DNA of 64,000 nucleotides from an uncultured Pseudomonadales bacterium (GTDB lineage Bacteria; Pseudomonadota; Gammaproteobacteria; Pseudomonadales; Azotimanducaceae): the NCBI GenBank assembly GCA_937775265.1, contig CALKBV010000004.1, positions 62,001 to 126,000 of the forward strand, read 5' to 3'. Within the stretch, counting starts at the first letter, position 1. Every line of letters starts with the position of its first letter. Shown here in pieces: positions 61,809 to 64,000 of the stretch. The notes beneath the pieces are model-generated. The model was given only the letters and a program-made list of their open reading frames with translations. It did not search any database and was not told the DNA's origin. Made by a program: the position numbers and the translations under genes.

Positions 61809-63125
61809 TTATTCGCTAGCCTTCTTGATGTCGCTGGTCAGGGTCTTTCCTGCCATAAAGTAATGGAAAGCGCACCAAATGTTAACCGTCGAAAAAATCA
61901 TCAAGGAATAGCGTAGCGACTCTTTCCCGTATTCGTCATTTAATACGTCGCTGAGAATTCCAACACCTTGAGGACCAAGACCGAGTCCAATAATATTAAG
62001 CAAGAATAGACAAATTGCCGCAGCGACTGCACGCATTTCGGGCTTTACTAAAGATTGAACCATAGCGAAAGTTGGTGCGAGGTAGAATCCTCCAAAAAAA
62101 GCGGGCACTAAGTAGATTACCAATGCAGAAGTGAAATCACCGATCAAGAAAAACATCACAATGAAGGGTACGAGACCTAATTTCGCAATAGCAACAACCC
62201 AAGTGAACCAGCGCGGATCACGCCGCCCAAGTATATCCGCCAGTTTCCCTGCCAAAAACGTTCCGGTGCCGCCTACAACGCCTGACATTAGGGCGAGCGT
62301 AAATCCTACTTCTGTTTGTGATAGGCCATGTGACCGAACGAAAAATGCCGGTAACCAAAGCACCATGCCGTAGCCAACGAATCCCGCCAATGCGCTACCA
62401 AAGACAACGTGGCGTGCTGACTTCGTCGACCACATGTATTTTGCAACCACTTTGAAAGGCGGTGCTATAGCAACTTTTTTTATGTTGTCAGAGGCACCAC
62501 GTACAGGTTCCTTTACTGTGAACCTAATGATTAGTGCGATCAGCAGGCCAGGCACACCGACGATAATGAAGGTTGTCCGCCAACCTAAATGCTCGCTCAA
62601 CCAACCGCCGGCAAGATACGCAATTAGCAGCCCGATATTTACACCCATGGCGTAGATCCCCATGGCGGTGCCACGTTCCTTTAGCGGGAACAGGTCTGAG
62701 ATCATTGAATGTGATGGCGGGCTTGAACCTGCTTCACCGATGCCAACGCCTATTCGCGCGAAAGCCAGCTGCGCAAATGACTGAGCATAGCCACAGGCAA
62801 TGGTCATAAAGCTCCAAATAGTAATTGCCCAGGTAATAATGTTTCGTCGGTTGCCGCGATCAGCCAACATGGCGATAGGCATGCCTAACGTTGCGTAGAA
62901 CAAGGCAAAGGTCAGTCCGATTAAAAACCCCATCTGCGTATCACTGGCGCCCAGGTCATTTTTAATTGGCTCGAGTAGAATCCCCATGATTTGACGATCA
63001 ACATGACTGGAGGTGAAGACAAGAACCAAAACTGCTAATGCATACCAACGATTTTTTATAGGCTCGACGCTAACGGAGTCGACATTTTCATTCGTGCTGA
63101 TTTCTATCTTTCCAGTCTCTGGCAC
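61809..63125 (-). CDS. Spinster-like MFS transporter
   Basis: A 438-aa protein with 12 predicted helices and start GTG 63125 after AAAGGAA. The DRQIMGILLEPIKNDLGASDTQMGFLIG and GMPIAMLADRGNRRNIITWA motifs and GIGEAGSSPPSHSMISDLFPLKERGTAMGIYAMG are characteristic of the spinster group common in sphingomonads and marine gammas next to catabolic genes. The cargo is unknown. It is divergent from the DUF5329 gene. Confidence 0.9.
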   Translation of the reverse strand: MPETGKIEISTNENVDSVSVEPIKNRWYALAVLVLVFTSSHVDRQIMGILLEPIKNDLGASDTQMGFLIGLTFALFYATLGMPIAMLADRGNRRNIITWAITIWSFMTIACGYAQSFAQLAFARIGVGIGEAGSSPPSHSMISDLFPLKERGTAMGIYAMGVNIGLLIAYLAGGWLSEHLGWRTTFIIVGVPGLLIALIIRFTVKEPVRGASDNIKKVAIAPPFKVVAKYMWSTKSARHVVFGSALAGFVGYGMVLWLPAFFVRSHGLSQTEVGFTLALMSGVVGGTGTFLAGKLADILGRRDPRWFTWVVAIAKLGLVPFIVMFFLIGDFTSALVIYLVPAFFGGFYLAPTFAMVQSLVKPEMRAVAAAICLFLLNIIGLGLGPQGVGILSDVLNDEYGKESLRYSLMIFSTVNIWCAFHYFMAGKTLTSDIKKASE

Positions 63126-63372
63126 AGGTATTCCTTTAATTGTTGTATAACCGCTTTGTTTAGTTGCTTCTTTCAGTCGCTTTATTTTTTACATTATAAA
63201 TGCGAATGGCCTCCATCCGGAGGCGCTTGGAACAAGCATCCCAAGCTTTACCAATAATGCTCGGTTCACCACTATACCGCCAACCTCAACAAACTTTCCT
63301 AGCCTCTCATATTGAACTTTCTATGATATTCAGCATCGAATCCATCACGAAGACAATCCCCAGACATTAGAA

Positions 63373-63720
63373 ATGATTCCGAAACTCCTGTTTGTAGTGC
63401 TTTTAGGCATTAGCACACCCGCCTACGCTTCCAATCAGTTGAATCACCAGATTCAGCAGTTGCTGAATCTGGTATCAGAATCTAATTGCTCTTTTGTGAG
63501 AAATGGTAAAACCCACAGCTCCAGGGAGGGCGTTAAGCATATCAATCGAAAGTATGCCCACTATGAGCAAGATATAGATTCAATCGGTTCATTCATCGAG
63601 CTGACCGCGACCAAAAGCCTCTTCACAGGCAAGCAATACCTGGTTCATTGCGACGACCAGGTAATGTCTTCTGCAGAATGGATGCACAGGAAAGTGACCA
63701 AGCTTAGCCGGCAATCATGA
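63373..63720 (+). CDS. DUF5329 (YfeK-like) family protein, secreted
   Basis: A 115-aa protein with a signal peptide (MIPKLLFVVLLGISTPAYAS) and family features: IQQLLNLVSESNCSFVRNGKTHSS, HINRKYAHYEQDID, FIELTATKSLFTGKQYLVHC. Two Cys may pair in the periplasm. The function is unknown. Its stop overlaps the next gene's ATG (ATGA). Confidence 0.82.
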   Translation: MIPKLLFVVLLGISTPAYASNQLNHQIQQLLNLVSESNCSFVRNGKTHSSREGVKHINRKYAHYEQDIDSIGSFIELTATKSLFTGKQYLVHCDDQVMSSAEWMHRKVTKLSRQS

Positions 63721-64000
63721 GCTCTTTTATTCTGCTCCTGTTATTCGCCTCGACCAACGTCCTGGCCGGGGAACCCGCACTACTAAAAGTCATGACGCTC
63801 AATGTTGCCCATGCGCGTTCTGATGGTCCGTCCCAGTTATTTCAGAGCGAAGACCAGGCAACGCTCAATCTCTGGAAAATTGTTAATGTGCTGCGGCGTG
63901 AAGAGCCGCACGTAGTCGCATTCCAGGAAATAGACAAAAACTCATTTTGGAATGGCCGATTCAATCATACTGAATTCCTCGCGGAGCAAGCGAATTACCC
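63717..64000 (+). CDS. Endonuclease/exonuclease/phosphatase family protein, partial
   Basis: Not in the ORF track because it runs off the right edge. From ATG 63717, overlapping the DUF5329 stop, it reads MSSFILLLLFASTNVLAGEP (a signal peptide), then LKVMTLNVAHARSDGPSQLF and VLRREEPHVVAFQEIDKNSF. The LNVA and VAFQEID motifs are the Asn and Glu metal sites of the EEP fold. It is a secreted hydrolase of DNA, phosphate esters or sphingolipids; which cannot be told from the fragment. Confidence 0.82.
   Translation, partial: MSSFILLLLFASTNVLAGEPALLKVMTLNVAHARSDGPSQLFQSEDQATLNLWKIVNVLRREEPHVVAFQEIDKNSFWNGRFNHTEFLAEQANY

Noticed and set aside
1-64000. Mobile elements, tRNAs, rRNAs, CRISPR arrays
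   Set aside because: No transposase, integrase, terminal repeats, tRNA cloverleaf or repeat-spacer array was recognised by eye; a covariance search would settle small RNAs.

Overview
The window reads as a chromosomal segment of an uncultured marine-type gammaproteobacterium. The evidence is the housekeeping set (HrpB helicase, CvfB/S1 protein, a YehS-like DUF1456 protein, DedA, FolE, a GreA/B-family protein, a WaaP/InaA-type LPS kinase) and the heavy load of Rieske oxygenases, PhyH dioxygenases, acyl-CoA dehydrogenases and a TonB receptor that is usual in oligotrophic marine gammas. I cannot place it below class. I saw no rRNA, tRNA, CRISPR array or complete insertion sequence.

Region 1 (about 1-13.3 kb, minus strand) is an island for N-methylated compounds and one-carbon units: an Ldh-family imine/keto-acid reductase, a BCCT transporter that has lost its middle, a tetrameric sarcosine-oxidase-like demethylase (SoxB, SoxD and a fused SoxA-SoxG), an M19 dipeptidase, two coupled conserved proteins of unknown function (582 aa and a DUF3726-like protein), a frameshifted FolD and an MttB-family methyltransferase. 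Region 2 (13.7-19.0 kb, plus strand) is an NAD-dependent molybdenum formate dehydrogenase (fused FdsG-FdsB, FdsA) with FdhD. Together they suggest a route: demethylation to methylene-THF, FolD, formate, then CO2 plus NADH. A 35-bp sequence, 29 of 35 bases identical, lies upstream of both the ldh operon and folD-mttB and may be a shared operator.

Region 3 (19-28.9 kb) is mostly core genes plus a photo-oxidative/singlet-oxygen stress module: lipocalin, ECF sigma factor and ChrR anti-sigma in one operon, and folE-dedA in a second. Both operons carry the same promoter-like pattern (TGATCY, 18 bp, TAAAA preceded by CG).

Region 4 (29-54.3 kb) is an accessory catabolic zone: two acyl-CoA dehydrogenases (one frameshifted), three intact Rieske oxygenases plus one Rieske fragment, SDRs, an APH-like phosphotransferase, a TonB receptor divergent from a TetR regulator, two PhyH dioxygenases, an enoyl-CoA hydratase, a nitroreductase, ThuA, a carotenoid oxygenase, a CYP153-like P450 (frameshifted), a transglutaminase-like protein, an N-acyl-D-amino-acid deacylase and a thiolase. 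Substrates cannot be read from sequence.

Region 5 (54.3-64 kb) holds a YkgJ protein, an LPS kinase, a probable selenoprotein of the carboxymuconolactone decarboxylase (AhpD-like) family, DUF2780, oxidoreductases, two MFS transporters, a PatB/MalY enzyme and the start of an endonuclease/phosphatase-family gene. The selenoprotein is the most notable find: an in-frame TGA sits where the second Cys of CxxC belongs, and a bacterial SECIS-like hairpin lies 13 nt downstream.

Several genes carry single-base frameshifts (folD, an acyl-CoA dehydrogenase, P450, DUF2780, the Rieske fragment). Some may be assembly indels rather than true pseudogenes.
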